The notes below the pieces were generated by a model. The model saw nothing but the letters and a program-made list of their open reading frames with translations. It made no database searches and had not been told where the DNA came from. Positions 52,397 to 62,784 of a stretch of DNA of 64,000 nucleotides are shown here, one piece after another (positions within the stretch are counted from its first letter, which is position 1; each line of letters begins with the position of its first letter). This DNA comes from Deltaproteobacteria bacterium (GTDB taxonomy: Bacteria > Myxococcota > Myxococcia > SLRQ01): contig JARGFU010000001.1 in assembly GCA_029210625.1 (NCBI GenBank), positions 451,806-515,805 on the forward strand, read 5' to 3'. Position numbers and translations under genes: made by a program.

Positions 52397-54109
52397 CTAG
52401 CCCAGCTCCTGGGCCGGGCCGGGCTTGCCGAAGAGGAAGCCCTGCAGGCGATCGCAGCCCTGGTCCGCCAGCATCCGGCGCTGCCCCTCGGTCTCGACCC
52501 CCTCGCCCACCACCTTCATGCCCAGGCCGTGGGCCAGGGCGATGACCGCGCCGGCGATGGCGTCGCCGTGCTCCTCCCGGTCGATGTCCTTCACGAAGGA
52601 GCGATCGATCTTCACCACGTCGGCGGGGAAGGTCTTCAGGTAGGAGAGCGAGGAGTAGCCGGTGCCGAAGTCGTCGATGGCCAGCGAGCAGCCCAGCTCC
52701 TTGAGCGCCGTCAGCCGGGAGATCGCCCGGTCCACCTGCTCGACCATCACGCTCTCGGTCACCTCGAACTCGAAGCGCTCGGGCGCGACCCCGTGCCGGT
52801 CGAAGGTCTGGGCGACGTAGTCGAGGAGATCGGACTCGCCCAGCTGGGTCGCCGAGAGGTTCACGGCGATCTTCCAGGGCGGCAGCGCCGCGGCGCTCCA
52901 GCGCGCGCACTGGCTCGCGACGGTGTCGATCACCCAGCGCCCGATCGGCCGGATCAGGCCCGTGGCCTCGGCGACGGGGATGAAGCGGACCGGAGAGATG
53001 GGGCCATCGGTGGGGTGGAACCAGCGCAGGAGGGCCTCGCAGGCGACCAGCTCGCTGGTCTTCGCGTCGAAGATCGGCTGGTAGTGGACGGCGAGCTCGC
53101 CCCGCTCCAGCGCCCGGTGCAGATCCGAGCCCAGCTTCAGGCGCGCCTGGCGGCTGTGCTCGAGATCCACGCTGTAGAACATCCAGGGGCGGCCCTCGTC
53201 CTTGGCCCGGGTCATCGCCGCGGCGGCGCAGCGCACCAGCGCCTCGGGGTGGGTCTCGTCGTCGGGGCAGAGGCCCACGCCGATGCGGGTGGAGAGGAAG
53301 ATCTCCTGCCCGGGGAGCTGGATCGCCTCTCCCACCGCCCGGGAGATCTTCTGGGCCACCACCGCCGCGGCGCCGCGCTGCTGGACGTCCCGCAGGAGCA
53401 CCACGAACTCGTCGCCGCCGAGGCGGGCGACCAGATCCTCGCGGCGCACCGTCTCCGAGAGCCGCTCGCCCACGATCCGCAGCACCCGGTCCCCCAGCCC
53501 GTAGCCGAAGGCCTCGTTGACGAGGTGGAAGTCGTCGATGCCCAGGAAGAGCACCGCCACCGCGTCGTCGGTGCCGGCGATGCGGTGCACGGCGTCGTCG
53601 AGCTGCTCCTGGAAGACGCCCCGGTTGGGCAGGTCGGTGAGGCGATCGTAGGAGTGGGCGAAGGCCAGGTCCTCCTCGAGGCCCTTGCGCTTGGTGATGT
53701 CGGCGAAGTCGGCCGTGTAGAAGCAGACCGCGCCCTCCTCCCGCACCGCCGAGAGGGTCACCACCGCCGGATAGATCCGGCCGTCGTCGGCCTTCATCCA
53801 GACCTCGCCGGTCCAGCGGCCCTCCTCCCTCAGGGTGGCCTCGACCTTCTCGAAGAAGGCGGGCGCCTGGCGCTCGGTGCGGAAGGAGCGCAGGTCGGCG
53901 CCGAGGATCTCCGGGATGGGCCGCTCGATCATCCGCCCGAAGGCCGGGTTGGCGTCGAGGATGTTCCAGTGCGCGTCGGCGATCACCAGGCCGTGCTCGG
54001 CGTGCTGGAAGATCGCGTCGCGCAGGCGCAGGCGGCCTCCCTCGTCGAGGCCCTCATGCTCCTGAACGGACTCCAGCCCTGCTTTCTCGATGCATTTCCC
54101 GGATGCCAC
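52397..54109 (-). CDS. PAS-GGDEF-EAL protein (cyclic di-GMP turnover)
   Basis: This protein of about 570 residues has a PAS domain (FQHAEHGLVIADAHWNILDA), a GGDEF domain with intact motif ARLGGDEFVVLLRD, and an EAL domain with ACEALLRWFHPTD, AVNLSATQLG, FEVTESVMVE, AIDDFGTGYSSLSYL, VKIDRSFVKDI and GEGVETEGQ. All catalytic motifs look complete, so it could both make and break cyclic di-GMP, with PAS sensing. The start is taken as GTG at 54109 with GGGAG upstream; a TTG at 54124 in frame has no ribosome site. Confidence 0.9.
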   Translation of the reverse strand: MASGKCIEKAGLESVQEHEGLDEGGRLRLRDAIFQHAEHGLVIADAHWNILDANPAFGRMIERPIPEILGADLRSFRTERQAPAFFEKVEATLREEGRWTGEVWMKADDGRIYPAVVTLSAVREEGAVCFYTADFADITKRKGLEEDLAFAHSYDRLTDLPNRGVFQEQLDDAVHRIAGTDDAVAVLFLGIDDFHLVNEAFGYGLGDRVLRIVGERLSETVRREDLVARLGGDEFVVLLRDVQQRGAAAVVAQKISRAVGEAIQLPGQEIFLSTRIGVGLCPDDETHPEALVRCAAAAMTRAKDEGRPWMFYSVDLEHSRQARLKLGSDLHRALERGELAVHYQPIFDAKTSELVACEALLRWFHPTDGPISPVRFIPVAEATGLIRPIGRWVIDTVASQCARWSAAALPPWKIAVNLSATQLGESDLLDYVAQTFDRHGVAPERFEFEVTESVMVEQVDRAISRLTALKELGCSLAIDDFGTGYSSLSYLKTFPADVVKIDRSFVKDIDREEHGDAIAGAVIALAHGLGMKVVGEGVETEGQRRMLADQGCDRLQGFLFGKPGPAQELG

Positions 54110-54181
54110 GGCTGCTCCCTGCAAGCGCCATCATAGTGGTTTCCCGGGAGCGCGTCACAATCTCACTGGAAATCTCTGGAC

Positions 54182-56554
54182 CTACTGCAGCAGCCGGACC
54201 TCGAGGGTCCGGGTGGCGCTCTGCCCCTGGCCGTCCTCGACCAGGATCTCGTGGCGCCCGGCCCGGGGCTGCCACCAGACCGGCTCCCGGGCGGGAGCCT
54301 GGCCCAGGAAGTCGCCGTTCACGAACCAGGAGAGGAGGCCGTCGCCCGCCGGGCTCTCGGCCTCCAGGGGGATCTCCTGGGCGTCGAGGGGGAGATCCGG
54401 GCGCAGGAGCGCCGTCATCCCCGCGGGGGGCGAGAGGATCGCCGGGGGCTTCTCGGCCGGCGCCTCGCCGCAGCCCGGCGCCAGGGCCGGGGGCTCGGGC
54501 AGGACCCGCTGGGCGCGGGAGAGGAAGCGCCGCACGCTGGCCGGCCAGCGCAGGTAGGCGCGGGTGACGTACTCCCTCCCCTCCCGGCAGCCCGGCCGCA
54601 CCTGCAGGCCGCTCTTCACCTCCACGTCCACGGCGACGTGGTAGGGGCAGGGGGTGGTGGGGACGGAGCGCGAGAGGCCCAGGACCTCGGTGGTGTGCTC
54701 GCAGGCCGGGCCCGGCAGGTGGCCCGAGTAGGTGCAGACCTCGATCTTCGCGAGGTCGGCGGGCGGGGCCTCGCGCGGGGTGGGCACGCCCCGGCGGGCG
54801 AGCCCCTCGAGGACGTCGAAGAGGAGGGGCCCGGCGGCCTCGGCGCCCACCAGCGCGACGCTCGGGGTGTTGTCGAGGTTGCCCAGCCAGACCGCGGCGG
54901 TGAGCTCGGGCCCGCTGCCGGCCGCCCAGGCGTCCCGGTGGCCGTAGCTGGTCCCGGTCTTCCAGTGGACGTCCCGGGGCAGGCTCACCCGGCGCCTCCC
55001 CGGGAAGTCGGGCCGGTCCCGGCGCGCCAGGGCCCGGCGGGTCAGGTAGGCCGCCCCGGGGGAGAGGACGCGCAAGGAGAGGGCCTGCAGGGGCCTCGCC
55101 TCGTCCACCACCAGGCGCGGCACCCTCCCCTCTCCATCGTGGGCCAGCATGGCGTAGAAGCCGGCCAGCTCCAGGGGCGTGACCTCCACCGCGCCGATGG
55201 CGGCCGAGAGCCCGTAGTGGCCGGGGTGATCGACGAGGTGCCGCGCCCCCAGCTGCCGCAGCGTCCCCACGAAGCGCTCGACCTTCACCTCCTTGAGGAG
55301 GTTCACGAAGGGCACGTTGAGCGAGCGGGAGAGGGCGTCCTCCATACGGGTGAGGCCGGTGAAGGCGCCGTCGTAGTTGCGCGGCGTGTAGCCCCGGTAG
55401 TCCACCGGGATGTCCGAGACGAGGTGCTCGGGCAGGGCCAGCCCGCCGTCGAGGGCCATGGCGTAGATGAAGGGCTTGAGGGCCGAGCCCGGGGAGCGGG
55501 GCGCGTCGAAGGCGGGGATCTGATCCCCGGCGGCGCCGCTGCCGAAGCGGGTGCCGCCGACCAGGGCCCGCACCTCACCGCTGCGGTGATCGATCACCAC
55601 GATCGCGCCGTGGCGGATCCCCGCCGGGGCCAGCTCGGCCTGCGCCGCCTGCAGCACGTCCTCGGCGAGGCGCTGGGCGCCCCGGTCGAGGGTGCTGATG
55701 AGCCGCGCGCGATCGGGGTGACGCTGGCGCAGGTAGTAGGCGGCGTGGGGCGCCTCCCGGGCGAAGGGGGTCAGGTGGGTGGGCACCGGCACCGCCCGCA
55801 GCTCCTCGAGGCGCTGCGCCACCGGCCGGGGCTCGCCCTCCCCGTCGGGCAGCGCACCCAGGTGCGCGAGGCGCTCGGCGATCTCGTCCCGCGCCGCCTT
55901 CAGCCTTCTCGCGTTGCGCTCGCTGGGGTGGCGGTCGTTGGGGTCCTGGGGCACCGCGAGCAAGAGCGCGATCTCCTCGGCCGAGAGCCGCCGGGCGGCG
56001 TGCCCGAAGTAGGCCCAGGAGGCGGCCTCCAGCCCCTCGACGTTTCCGCCGTAGGGCACCAGCTGCAGGTAGCGCTCGAGGATCTCCCGCTTCTCCAGCA
56101 AGAGCTCGAGCTGCACCGCCCGCAGGGCCTCCACCATCTTCGAGCGCAGGGTGCGGGGCCGCGGCTCGGCCAGCCGCACCAGCTGCATGGTCAGGGTGCT
56201 GCCGCCGGAGACGACCCGCCCGGCCCGCAGGTTCACCCACACCGCCCGGGCGACGGCGAGGGGATCGACGCCCCCGTGGGTGAAGAAGCGCTTGTCCTCC
56301 AGGCGCAGCAGCGCCGTCAGGTAGCCGGGGTCCACCTCCTCGAGGGGGACCGCGATCCGGACCTTCTCGTCGGGCGAGAGGAAGACGTGGGCGGGCTGGC
56401 CGTCGCGGTAGGTGATGACCTGAGAGGAGGGCAGGGAGAGGCGCGGCGGCAGGGGCACGAGGTGGGCGGCGAGCACCACGGCCCCGAGGGCGAGGGAGAG
56501 ATAGATCCCCCACCCCAGGAGCCCGCGCCGGGTGCTGGCCGCCATCCACCGCAT
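54182..56554 (-). CDS. pbpC: Penicillin-binding protein 1C
   Basis: This 790-residue class A PBP has one N-terminal membrane anchor. The glycosyltransferase (GT51) domain has LEDKRFFTHGGVDPLAVARA, VVSGGSTLTMQLVRLAEPRP and VPYGGNVEGLEAASWAYFG. The transpeptidase has SxxK in RSPGSALKPFIYAMALDGG, SxN in LSRSLNVPFVN and KTGTSYGHRDAWAAG, and the PBP1C C-terminal domain completes it. It polymerises and cross-links peptidoglycan. It is directly downstream (six bases) of the alpha-2-macroglobulin gene, the same pairing as pbpC and yfhM in E. coli, where the partner inhibits attacking proteases. Confidence 0.95.
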   Translation of the reverse strand: MRWMAASTRRGLLGWGIYLSLALGAVVLAAHLVPLPPRLSLPSSQVITYRDGQPAHVFLSPDEKVRIAVPLEEVDPGYLTALLRLEDKRFFTHGGVDPLAVARAVWVNLRAGRVVSGGSTLTMQLVRLAEPRPRTLRSKMVEALRAVQLELLLEKREILERYLQLVPYGGNVEGLEAASWAYFGHAARRLSAEEIALLLAVPQDPNDRHPSERNARRLKAARDEIAERLAHLGALPDGEGEPRPVAQRLEELRAVPVPTHLTPFAREAPHAAYYLRQRHPDRARLISTLDRGAQRLAEDVLQAAQAELAPAGIRHGAIVVIDHRSGEVRALVGGTRFGSGAAGDQIPAFDAPRSPGSALKPFIYAMALDGGLALPEHLVSDIPVDYRGYTPRNYDGAFTGLTRMEDALSRSLNVPFVNLLKEVKVERFVGTLRQLGARHLVDHPGHYGLSAAIGAVEVTPLELAGFYAMLAHDGEGRVPRLVVDEARPLQALSLRVLSPGAAYLTRRALARRDRPDFPGRRRVSLPRDVHWKTGTSYGHRDAWAAGSGPELTAAVWLGNLDNTPSVALVGAEAAGPLLFDVLEGLARRGVPTPREAPPADLAKIEVCTYSGHLPGPACEHTTEVLGLSRSVPTTPCPYHVAVDVEVKSGLQVRPGCREGREYVTRAYLRWPASVRRFLSRAQRVLPEPPALAPGCGEAPAEKPPAILSPPAGMTALLRPDLPLDAQEIPLEAESPAGDGLLSWFVNGDFLGQAPAREPVWWQPRAGRHEILVEDGQGQSATRTLEVRLLQ

Positions 56555-56560
56555 CGCTCG

Positions 56561-59500
56561 CTACTCGCTCCAGGGGCCAGCCACGTCCAGCGTGCCGCCG
56601 CCGGCCCGGGCCCAGATCTCCGGGTCGTACATGGCCTCGGCCTCCACCGGCGGGATCGTGAAGACCCCGGCGGTGGTCGCCCGCACGGCGTAGACCACCT
56701 CCACCCGGGCGTTGCGGCTCAGGGTGCCGAAGACCTCGATCCGATCGTCGCGGACGTTCATGTGGTCGGCGGCCCAGCGGCGGTTGGCGTCGCCGAGGAA
56801 GGAGAGGTCCCCGCCGCGCCCGAGGCGCGGGTTCTCGATCTCGAAGCCCGCCGGCAGGCGATCGACCAGGGCCACGTTGTTCACGTCCTCGGGGTAGGAG
56901 CCCGAGAGGGTGAGCTTCACGTAGACCACCTCCCCGAGCTTCACCCGGGGCGCGGTCTCGCTGATCCGGCTGCCGCTCGCGTCGTAGTAGGTGCGGGTCA
57001 CCGCCAGGCCCTCGCCGCCGAGCTTCCAGCTCTCGTCGGTGCGCACGCCCTCGGAGGCGAGCACCAGGTAGACCTTGCCCTCCTCCTTCGAGGGCAGGGT
57101 GAGCTTCACGCTGTCGTACTCGGAGGCCCGGTAGACCGCCCAGGAGCGATCGCCGGACCTGTCCGCCTGCGGCCTGGGCTGCGCCCCCAGCACCTTGCCG
57201 TTGGCCTTCAGCTCGGGCTTGCCGAACTTCGTGCCCTGCCCCAGCACCCGCTTGCCCAGGCCGGTGACCGACCAGGCCAGCTCCTGCGTCGTGTAGTAGC
57301 CGGAGGGATGGTTCTGGAGGCGCTGGTAGACCGCCCGCGCCAGGGGCTCGCCGGTGGGGTCGTCCCCGAAGAGGTCGGCGTGGATGTTCAGCGCGATCGC
57401 CCGCGCCCGGCGGTCGGAGTAGAAGCTCCAGCCCCGGCTGCGGTAGTCGCTGTCGTAGGGGGTGAGGTCGGGGCTCTTGAGCTCCGCCTCGTAGCGGCGG
57501 TCCCCCGAGAGGTAGACCGCGGCCTTCAGGAGCATCATGGCCTCGGCGTTGGCGCCAACGCGCCACCGGTAGGAGCCCTGCCACCACCAGGGCTCCCACC
57601 ACCAGCCGTGGGTGATCAGGGACTGGGCCCGCGCCTTCTTGCCCTTGCCCGCCAGGGCCAGGACGTAGTGGACGTAGGGCTCGTCGTAGTAGCCCCAGTA
57701 GTAGCGCCAGCTGCGCCGCGGATCGAAGCGGCCGTACTGCTCGACGGTGCTCTCGAGCCACTGGATCGCGTCGTTCAGCCGCGCCTCGTCCACCGGGAAG
57801 CGCTGCTTCTTGGCGTCGAGGAGGAAGTGGATGGCGTAGGCCGTGCCCCAGGGCTGGGGATCGGTCCCGCCGGGCCAGTAGGCGAAGCCACCCGAGGGGG
57901 TCTGCATCGAGAAGATCCGCTCGATGCCCGCCATCACCATGTCCTCGGCCTTCGCCGTGGCCGCCAGCTCGGGATCCACCCGGTCGACGTAGTTGGCCAG
58001 GTAGAGGAGCGGCCGCGCCGAGGAGGTCGTCTGCTCGATGCAGCCGTAGGGGTAGCGCAGCAGGTGCTTGAGGTGATCGAAGGCCGGCGCGTAGGGGTTG
58101 TCGGTCACCCAGAAGGTGCTGCGCTCGGAGAGGGGCACCCAGCCCTCGAGGTAGGGGCGCAGGTCGGTCTCGCCTTGCCCCAGCTCGATCGTCTGCAGGC
58201 GCCGGACCTTCGGGCCCGAGGGCAGGATGGGCACGTCGTTGTTCTGCTCGAAGCTGTGCCCGCCGCCGCTGACGATCACCTTGAAGTGGGCCGCGCCGGA
58301 GGCGGCCAGGACCTCGGCGCCGAAGACCACGGTGTCGCCCTGGCCGTCCTTCAGGCTCATCTTCGCCAGGCCGTCGCCCAGCACCTTCACCGGCCGGGTC
58401 TGGTCTCCCTCGGGGGCGGTCAGCCCCGGCACCCGCAGGGGCGAGACATCGAGCTTCACCTTCACGTCCTGGGGCTTGCCCGAGACGTTGGTGACGAAGA
58501 CCGGGATCTTCAGCTGGTCGTCCTTGGTGAGGAAGCGCGGCACCGTGGCCTGCACCACCAGCGGATCGCGGACGATCACCTTGGCCTCGGCCCGGCCGAT
58601 GCGCTCCCGGTCCGCGCTCACCGCCATCACCCGCAGGGCGCCGCGGTACTCGGGGACGTCGAACTCGACCTTGGCCTTGCCGCTCTTGTCGACCTTCACC
58701 GTGCCGGACCAGAGGGCCACCGGCTTGACCGGCTGCACCCGGCCCAGGTCGCCCTCTCCGCCCTCCTCGTCCTCGTCACCGCCGGTGCTGCTCGTGGGCC
58801 CGGCGGGGGGCAGGAGGATCGACCAGCCGACGGTCTCGTAGGTCTGCACCCCCAGCCCGCGGCGCACGAAGATCGCCGGGAGGGGATCGGGGGACTGGAA
58901 CTTGGTCAGGGAGAGGATGCCCTCGTCCACCGCCGCCACCGTGACGTGGGCCGGCGCCTCGAGCGGCCCGAGGTCGAGCTGGACCTCGAGCTTGCTGTTG
59001 GAGCGCACCTCCTTGGGGGCCATCAGCGAGAGCTCGTGGGTGAACTCGGTGGGCCGCACGGTGAAGGACTGCACGCCGTAGGCCCGGCGGGTGCTCGGCG
59101 CGTCCGAGCCGCGCACCTGCGGATCGAGGAAGAGCAGGGCGGAGACGTAGACGTTGGGGGAGAACTTCTCGAGGTCGAGCTCGAAGCTCTGCGGCCCCGC
59201 CTTCACCTCGCGCCACTCCTGGTGGACGAGCTCGTCGGTCTCGGCGGTGAAGAGCAGCCGGCCCTGGAAGGGGGCGGTGAGCTCGAAGGTCGCCTTCTCG
59301 CCGACCTCCAGCTTGGGCGGCCCGCTGATCTCCAGCCAGGAGGGCTTGTCCGGCCGCGGGGTGGAGTCGCTCTCCTCGTGACCCCAGTAGTACCAGTAGC
59401 CCCCCGAGCCCTGGACCTCGAGGCCGGCGCGGGCGCCGCCGGCGTGGGCGCGCACGAGGTACGCCCGGGCGTTGACCGGCGGGGTCCAGGCCACCTTGAA

Positions 59501-62401
59501 GCGGCCGTTCTCCACCTTCACCTGCTGGCGCGCCTCGCGGGCGGTGCGGCGCCAGTAGCGGTAGCTCGAGCCCTCGTCCTCGTCGTAGTACCAGCCCCAC
59601 TCGTCCTCGAGGCGGTAGAAGTCGACGGTGATCTCCTCGAGGTCGGTATAGGGCTTCCCCTCCCAGTCGACGACCACGCCCTCGACCGGGAGCTGCTTGC
59701 CCTGGCTGACCCGGCTCACCTTGGAGGCGAGCCCGATGTAGAACTTCTCCGGGTGCACCATCACCCGGGCGCTGCCCACGGTGGTGCGGCCGCTGCCGGC
59801 CTCGAAGACCGCCGCCCGCACCAGGGCCATGGCCGGCCCGTCGATGGTGCCGCCCTCGGCGGCGGTGGGGCAGTCGAGCTGGGTGCCGCCCTCGGCGTCG
59901 AGGACGCCCGAGGACTCGCCCAGGTTCAGGGGCCGCGGCGCCTTGGCGTTGCCGAGCCAGCGGCTGAAGGTGAAGCCCTTCACGCCCTCGGGCGAGAAGT
60001 TGGTGGGCACGAGGTTGCAGGAGAGCTCGACCCGGTGGTCGGCGGGCACCCCGCCGAAGAGGTAGCGCGCCCCCACCGCGACGGTGATCGGCTCGCCCTG
60101 GAGGAAGCCGGGCCGGGCGCCCTGGGCCTCGACCTTCATCCGCTCCGGGACGAACTCCTCGACCTGGAAGCCGTAGGCGCCGACCTGGCGCTTCGCGACC
60201 ATCAGGCTGACGTTGTAGTGGCCGGTCGTCGCGAACTGGGCGAAGCGCACGTCGAGGCTGACCAGGCCCGCCGCGTCGGTGAGCAGGCGCCGCGAGGTGA
60301 TCTTCTTGCCCCGCGGATCGGTGACGAACATCCGCACCGGCATCCCCTGCTTGGGCGCGGTGCCCGCCTCCTTGCGCACCAGGCCCATCAGGTGGGCCTG
60401 CTCACCGGGGCGGTAGACCCCCCGATCGCTGTAGAGGTAGGCGCGGTACTTCCGGCGGGAGCGGAAGGGCTCCCCGTGGACCTGGGCGTCCTCGATGCTC
60501 ACCTTCAGCTCGTCGAACTTCAGGTAGGAGAGGTCGTCGCCGTGCCGGGCGATCAGCGCGAAGGGCTGGGTCTTGTCCACCCCCGGCTCGGGCAGGTCGA
60601 TCCGGCAGCCCTCCTCGCTGGAGGTGGTGCACTCGCCGATCACCTTGCCGCTGGGCCGGATCAGCTGCACGCGCACGCCCGAGCGCAGGCGGCCGTCCTC
60701 GGCGCCCAGCGCCCAGGTCGAGACGCTGCGGCCCCAGGGGTGCTTCTCGTCACCGCCGGTGCGCTTGGCGATCAGGTGGAGATCGGTGAGCACCATCCGG
60801 GAGGTGTCGCTGACCTGCGGGGCGTCGAGGCGCAGCTCGATCAGGCCCCGGGTCTCGGGCGGCACCAGATCGCTCACGTCCACCCAGGTCGTCTGCAGCT
60901 CGTCCGGCGCGGCCTTCAGGGGGATCGTGCGCTGGGCGACGAGGTCGCCCTCGCGGTAGTCCACCGACTCGGAGGAGTCGGACATCCAGAAGGTGAGGTT
61001 CTTCTCCGGCACCACCCGCAGGGTGAGGGTCGCTTTCTCCAGATTCAGGTGGGCGATGGGGATCTGCTTCCAGGACGAGCGCGGCAGGTAGCGGCCCTTG
61101 GCGACGAAGCGCAGCTGGGGCTTGCGGGCCGGGACCGAGAAGGTCTGGAGGTGGTCCTTCATCAGGACGCCGCCGTCCTGGGTGCGGGCGCCGGCGTCGA
61201 TGGCCACGCTGTAGCTGCCGCGCTGGAAGTCACCGAAGATCCGGAAGCCGCCGCCGCTGGGTGAGGTGGTGAACTTCACCGCGGGGGTGATGTGGATCTT
61301 CTCCGCGGCCTCGTCCTCGTCGAGGACGCAGCGAGGCGAGAGGCTGGAGTAGGAGCGGCCCAGGTTGCGGTCGTAGTAGTAGCGATCGCCCCGCACCGCG
61401 TCGTCGTCGCAGATCACCTCGAGGTAGAAGCCGTTGCCGCCCTCGGCGATCCCCACCTCGCGGATGTCCATCGAGGCGCCGCCGTAGAGGACGATCTCCC
61501 GGCTCGCCGCCTTCGCCTGCACCTCGGGCTCTCCCGCCATGGGCAGCCCCGCGGCCAGCTCGAGCATCAGCTTGCGCGCCGGCTGGATGGCGCTGCCGCT
61601 CAGGGTGACGCTGAAGACCGAGGATCGCGCGTCGGCGCCCATCCGGGTGAACCAGGGTCCGCGCTCGGCCTTCACCACCGGGGTGAGGGTCTGGCCGCCC
61701 TCCTTGATGGCGAGCCGCGACTGCAGGTCGCTCTGCATGGCGGGGCCGGTGAGGTGCAGCTTCAGGGAGGCCTGCCGGCGGCCGTAGACGACCCGCTCGA
61801 CCATCGCCCGGTCGAGGCCGAAGGCCGGGGTCTCGAAGCTCTCGACCCAGGGGCTGGGCTTGGGCGGGGTGATCGTCCCGCTGCGGCTCTCGACGCTGGC
61901 CAGCGAGACCTCGTAGCGCTTGCCCGGCGCGAAGGGCTGCTTGGGGGTGAAGGTGAGGGTCGAGGGGGAGGTGAAGTGCAGCTCACCCTCGGTCTTCGGC
62001 TGGATGAGGAGCCTCGTCTCCTTGGCGTTCGCCCGGCGGCCGCCGTGCACGACGGGCAGGGCGAACTGGATCTCGATCTTGCTCGGGGGCAGGCCCGGCG
62101 TGCCGACCGCCTGGATCACCGGCTGGAGGTCCTGGGCGGTCAGGGGCCGCTGGACGACCTCCGCGGGCGCCTCACCCGGCGCGCTGCCCTCCTCGCCGGC
62201 CTCCCCGACGGCCGCCTCGCCGGCCTCTCCCTCGCCGGATCCCTCGGACCAGGCCTCCTCCTCGGCCGCCTCGGCGCTCTCCTCGGTGCTGGCAGCGTCC
62301 TCGCCCCCACCCTCCTTCTTCTCGGGGCAGCCTGCGCTCGCCAGGAGCACCAGGGCCAAGATCGAGAGAAGGGACCGTCCCGTCCATTGCCAGCCCATCA
62401 T
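56561..62401 (-). CDS. Alpha-2-macroglobulin family periplasmic lipoprotein (thioester-containing)
   Basis: This 1,946-residue protein has a signal peptide with lipobox ASAGC and an acidic, Glu/Ala-rich N-terminal linker. MG-like domains follow, including ARPGFLQGEPITVAVGARY and DRGVYRPGEQAHLMGLVRKE, and the thioester motif is YPYGCIEQTTSSARP, with Cys1454 in this numbering. The C-terminal part is a receptor-like domain. In bacterial relatives it traps attacking proteases after bait-region cleavage to protect the periplasm. It forms a pair with pbpC six bases downstream. The ATG at 62401 has AAGGAG upstream; an upstream ATG at 62440 lacks a signal and is not preferred. Confidence 0.94.
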   Translation of the reverse strand: MMGWQWTGRSLLSILALVLLASAGCPEKKEGGGEDAASTEESAEAAEEEAWSEGSGEGEAGEAAVGEAGEEGSAPGEAPAEVVQRPLTAQDLQPVIQAVGTPGLPPSKIEIQFALPVVHGGRRANAKETRLLIQPKTEGELHFTSPSTLTFTPKQPFAPGKRYEVSLASVESRSGTITPPKPSPWVESFETPAFGLDRAMVERVVYGRRQASLKLHLTGPAMQSDLQSRLAIKEGGQTLTPVVKAERGPWFTRMGADARSSVFSVTLSGSAIQPARKLMLELAAGLPMAGEPEVQAKAASREIVLYGGASMDIREVGIAEGGNGFYLEVICDDDAVRGDRYYYDRNLGRSYSSLSPRCVLDEDEAAEKIHITPAVKFTTSPSGGGFRIFGDFQRGSYSVAIDAGARTQDGGVLMKDHLQTFSVPARKPQLRFVAKGRYLPRSSWKQIPIAHLNLEKATLTLRVVPEKNLTFWMSDSSESVDYREGDLVAQRTIPLKAAPDELQTTWVDVSDLVPPETRGLIELRLDAPQVSDTSRMVLTDLHLIAKRTGGDEKHPWGRSVSTWALGAEDGRLRSGVRVQLIRPSGKVIGECTTSSEEGCRIDLPEPGVDKTQPFALIARHGDDLSYLKFDELKVSIEDAQVHGEPFRSRRKYRAYLYSDRGVYRPGEQAHLMGLVRKEAGTAPKQGMPVRMFVTDPRGKKITSRRLLTDAAGLVSLDVRFAQFATTGHYNVSLMVAKRQVGAYGFQVEEFVPERMKVEAQGARPGFLQGEPITVAVGARYLFGGVPADHRVELSCNLVPTNFSPEGVKGFTFSRWLGNAKAPRPLNLGESSGVLDAEGGTQLDCPTAAEGGTIDGPAMALVRAAVFEAGSGRTTVGSARVMVHPEKFYIGLASKVSRVSQGKQLPVEGVVVDWEGKPYTDLEEITVDFYRLEDEWGWYYDEDEGSSYRYWRRTAREARQQVKVENGRFKVAWTPPVNARAYLVRAHAGGARAGLEVQGSGGYWYYWGHEESDSTPRPDKPSWLEISGPPKLEVGEKATFELTAPFQGRLLFTAETDELVHQEWREVKAGPQSFELDLEKFSPNVYVSALLFLDPQVRGSDAPSTRRAYGVQSFTVRPTEFTHELSLMAPKEVRSNSKLEVQLDLGPLEAPAHVTVAAVDEGILSLTKFQSPDPLPAIFVRRGLGVQTYETVGWSILLPPAGPTSSTGGDEDEEGGEGDLGRVQPVKPVALWSGTVKVDKSGKAKVEFDVPEYRGALRVMAVSADRERIGRAEAKVIVRDPLVVQATVPRFLTKDDQLKIPVFVTNVSGKPQDVKVKLDVSPLRVPGLTAPEGDQTRPVKVLGDGLAKMSLKDGQGDTVVFGAEVLAASGAAHFKVIVSGGGHSFEQNNDVPILPSGPKVRRLQTIELGQGETDLRPYLEGWVPLSERSTFWVTDNPYAPAFDHLKHLLRYPYGCIEQTTSSARPLLYLANYVDRVDPELAATAKAEDMVMAGIERIFSMQTPSGGFAYWPGGTDPQPWGTAYAIHFLLDAKKQRFPVDEARLNDAIQWLESTVEQYGRFDPRRSWRYYWGYYDEPYVHYVLALAGKGKKARAQSLITHGWWWEPWWWQGSYRWRVGANAEAMMLLKAAVYLSGDRRYEAELKSPDLTPYDSDYRSRGWSFYSDRRARAIALNIHADLFGDDPTGEPLARAVYQRLQNHPSGYYTTQELAWSVTGLGKRVLGQGTKFGKPELKANGKVLGAQPRPQADRSGDRSWAVYRASEYDSVKLTLPSKEEGKVYLVLASEGVRTDESWKLGGEGLAVTRTYYDASGSRISETAPRVKLGEVVYVKLTLSGSYPEDVNNVALVDRLPAGFEIENPRLGRGGDLSFLGDANRRWAADHMNVRDDRIEVFGTLSRNARVEVVYAVRATTAGVFTIPPVEAEAMYDPEIWARAGGGTLDVAGPWSE

Positions 62402-62784
62402 CGCTTCGTCTCCTTCGGAGGGTGAGGAACCTGCGGCCACCGCGCGCGCCGGTGATCACGTTGCCGGAGGCACACAGGGATCGTGGCCCGGTGCCCACGC
62501 GAGGCACCGGATCTGGCCTTCTTCGCCGCCATCGAGCGGTCATCAGGCAAGCATCGATCCAACCCCGGCATCGAGCCGGGACTCTACCCCCTGGGGGGCC
62601 CGGCGTAGAGGGTGGCGGACCCCTGAAAATCGACCGGCCCCCCTCTGTGCACCGTTCACGGACTGGCTAGACTGATGGCTGCCGACCCGGCTGCGGCCCT
62701 GGCGGCCCCCACCCAGGAAGCAGGTCCTCGCGCCTGCCTTCGCAAGCGGGGTCATCTAGCCGCGTCGAGGAGCAACCGGATCCC
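62402..62784. other. Divergent intergenic region with stacked hairpins, no gene
   Basis: This 383-base gap between the divergent alpha-2-macroglobulin and SET genes holds no convincing ORF. CCGGTGCC (62488-62495) pairs with GGCACCGG (62503-62510) around CACGCGA. CCCGGC (62564-62569) pairs with GCCGGG (62575-62580), and CTCTAC (62582-62587) with GTAGAG (62605-62610). They may be terminators or regulatory structures; no T-tract is present. Promoters for both genes must be in this gap, but no clear consensus was recognised. Confidence 0.55.

Noticed and set aside
54251-61264. Very long open frame on the plus strand antisense to the alpha-2-macroglobulin gene and pbpC
   Set aside because: It lacks any family motif, and its composition (Gly, Val, Leu, Asp repeats) is a shadow of GC-rich third positions in the real genes on the other strand.
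62488-62510. CCGGTGCC-N7-GGCACCGG considered as an intrinsic terminator or tRNA arm
   Set aside because: No T-tract on either strand and no cloverleaf arrangement; kept only as a hairpin in the intergenic entry.
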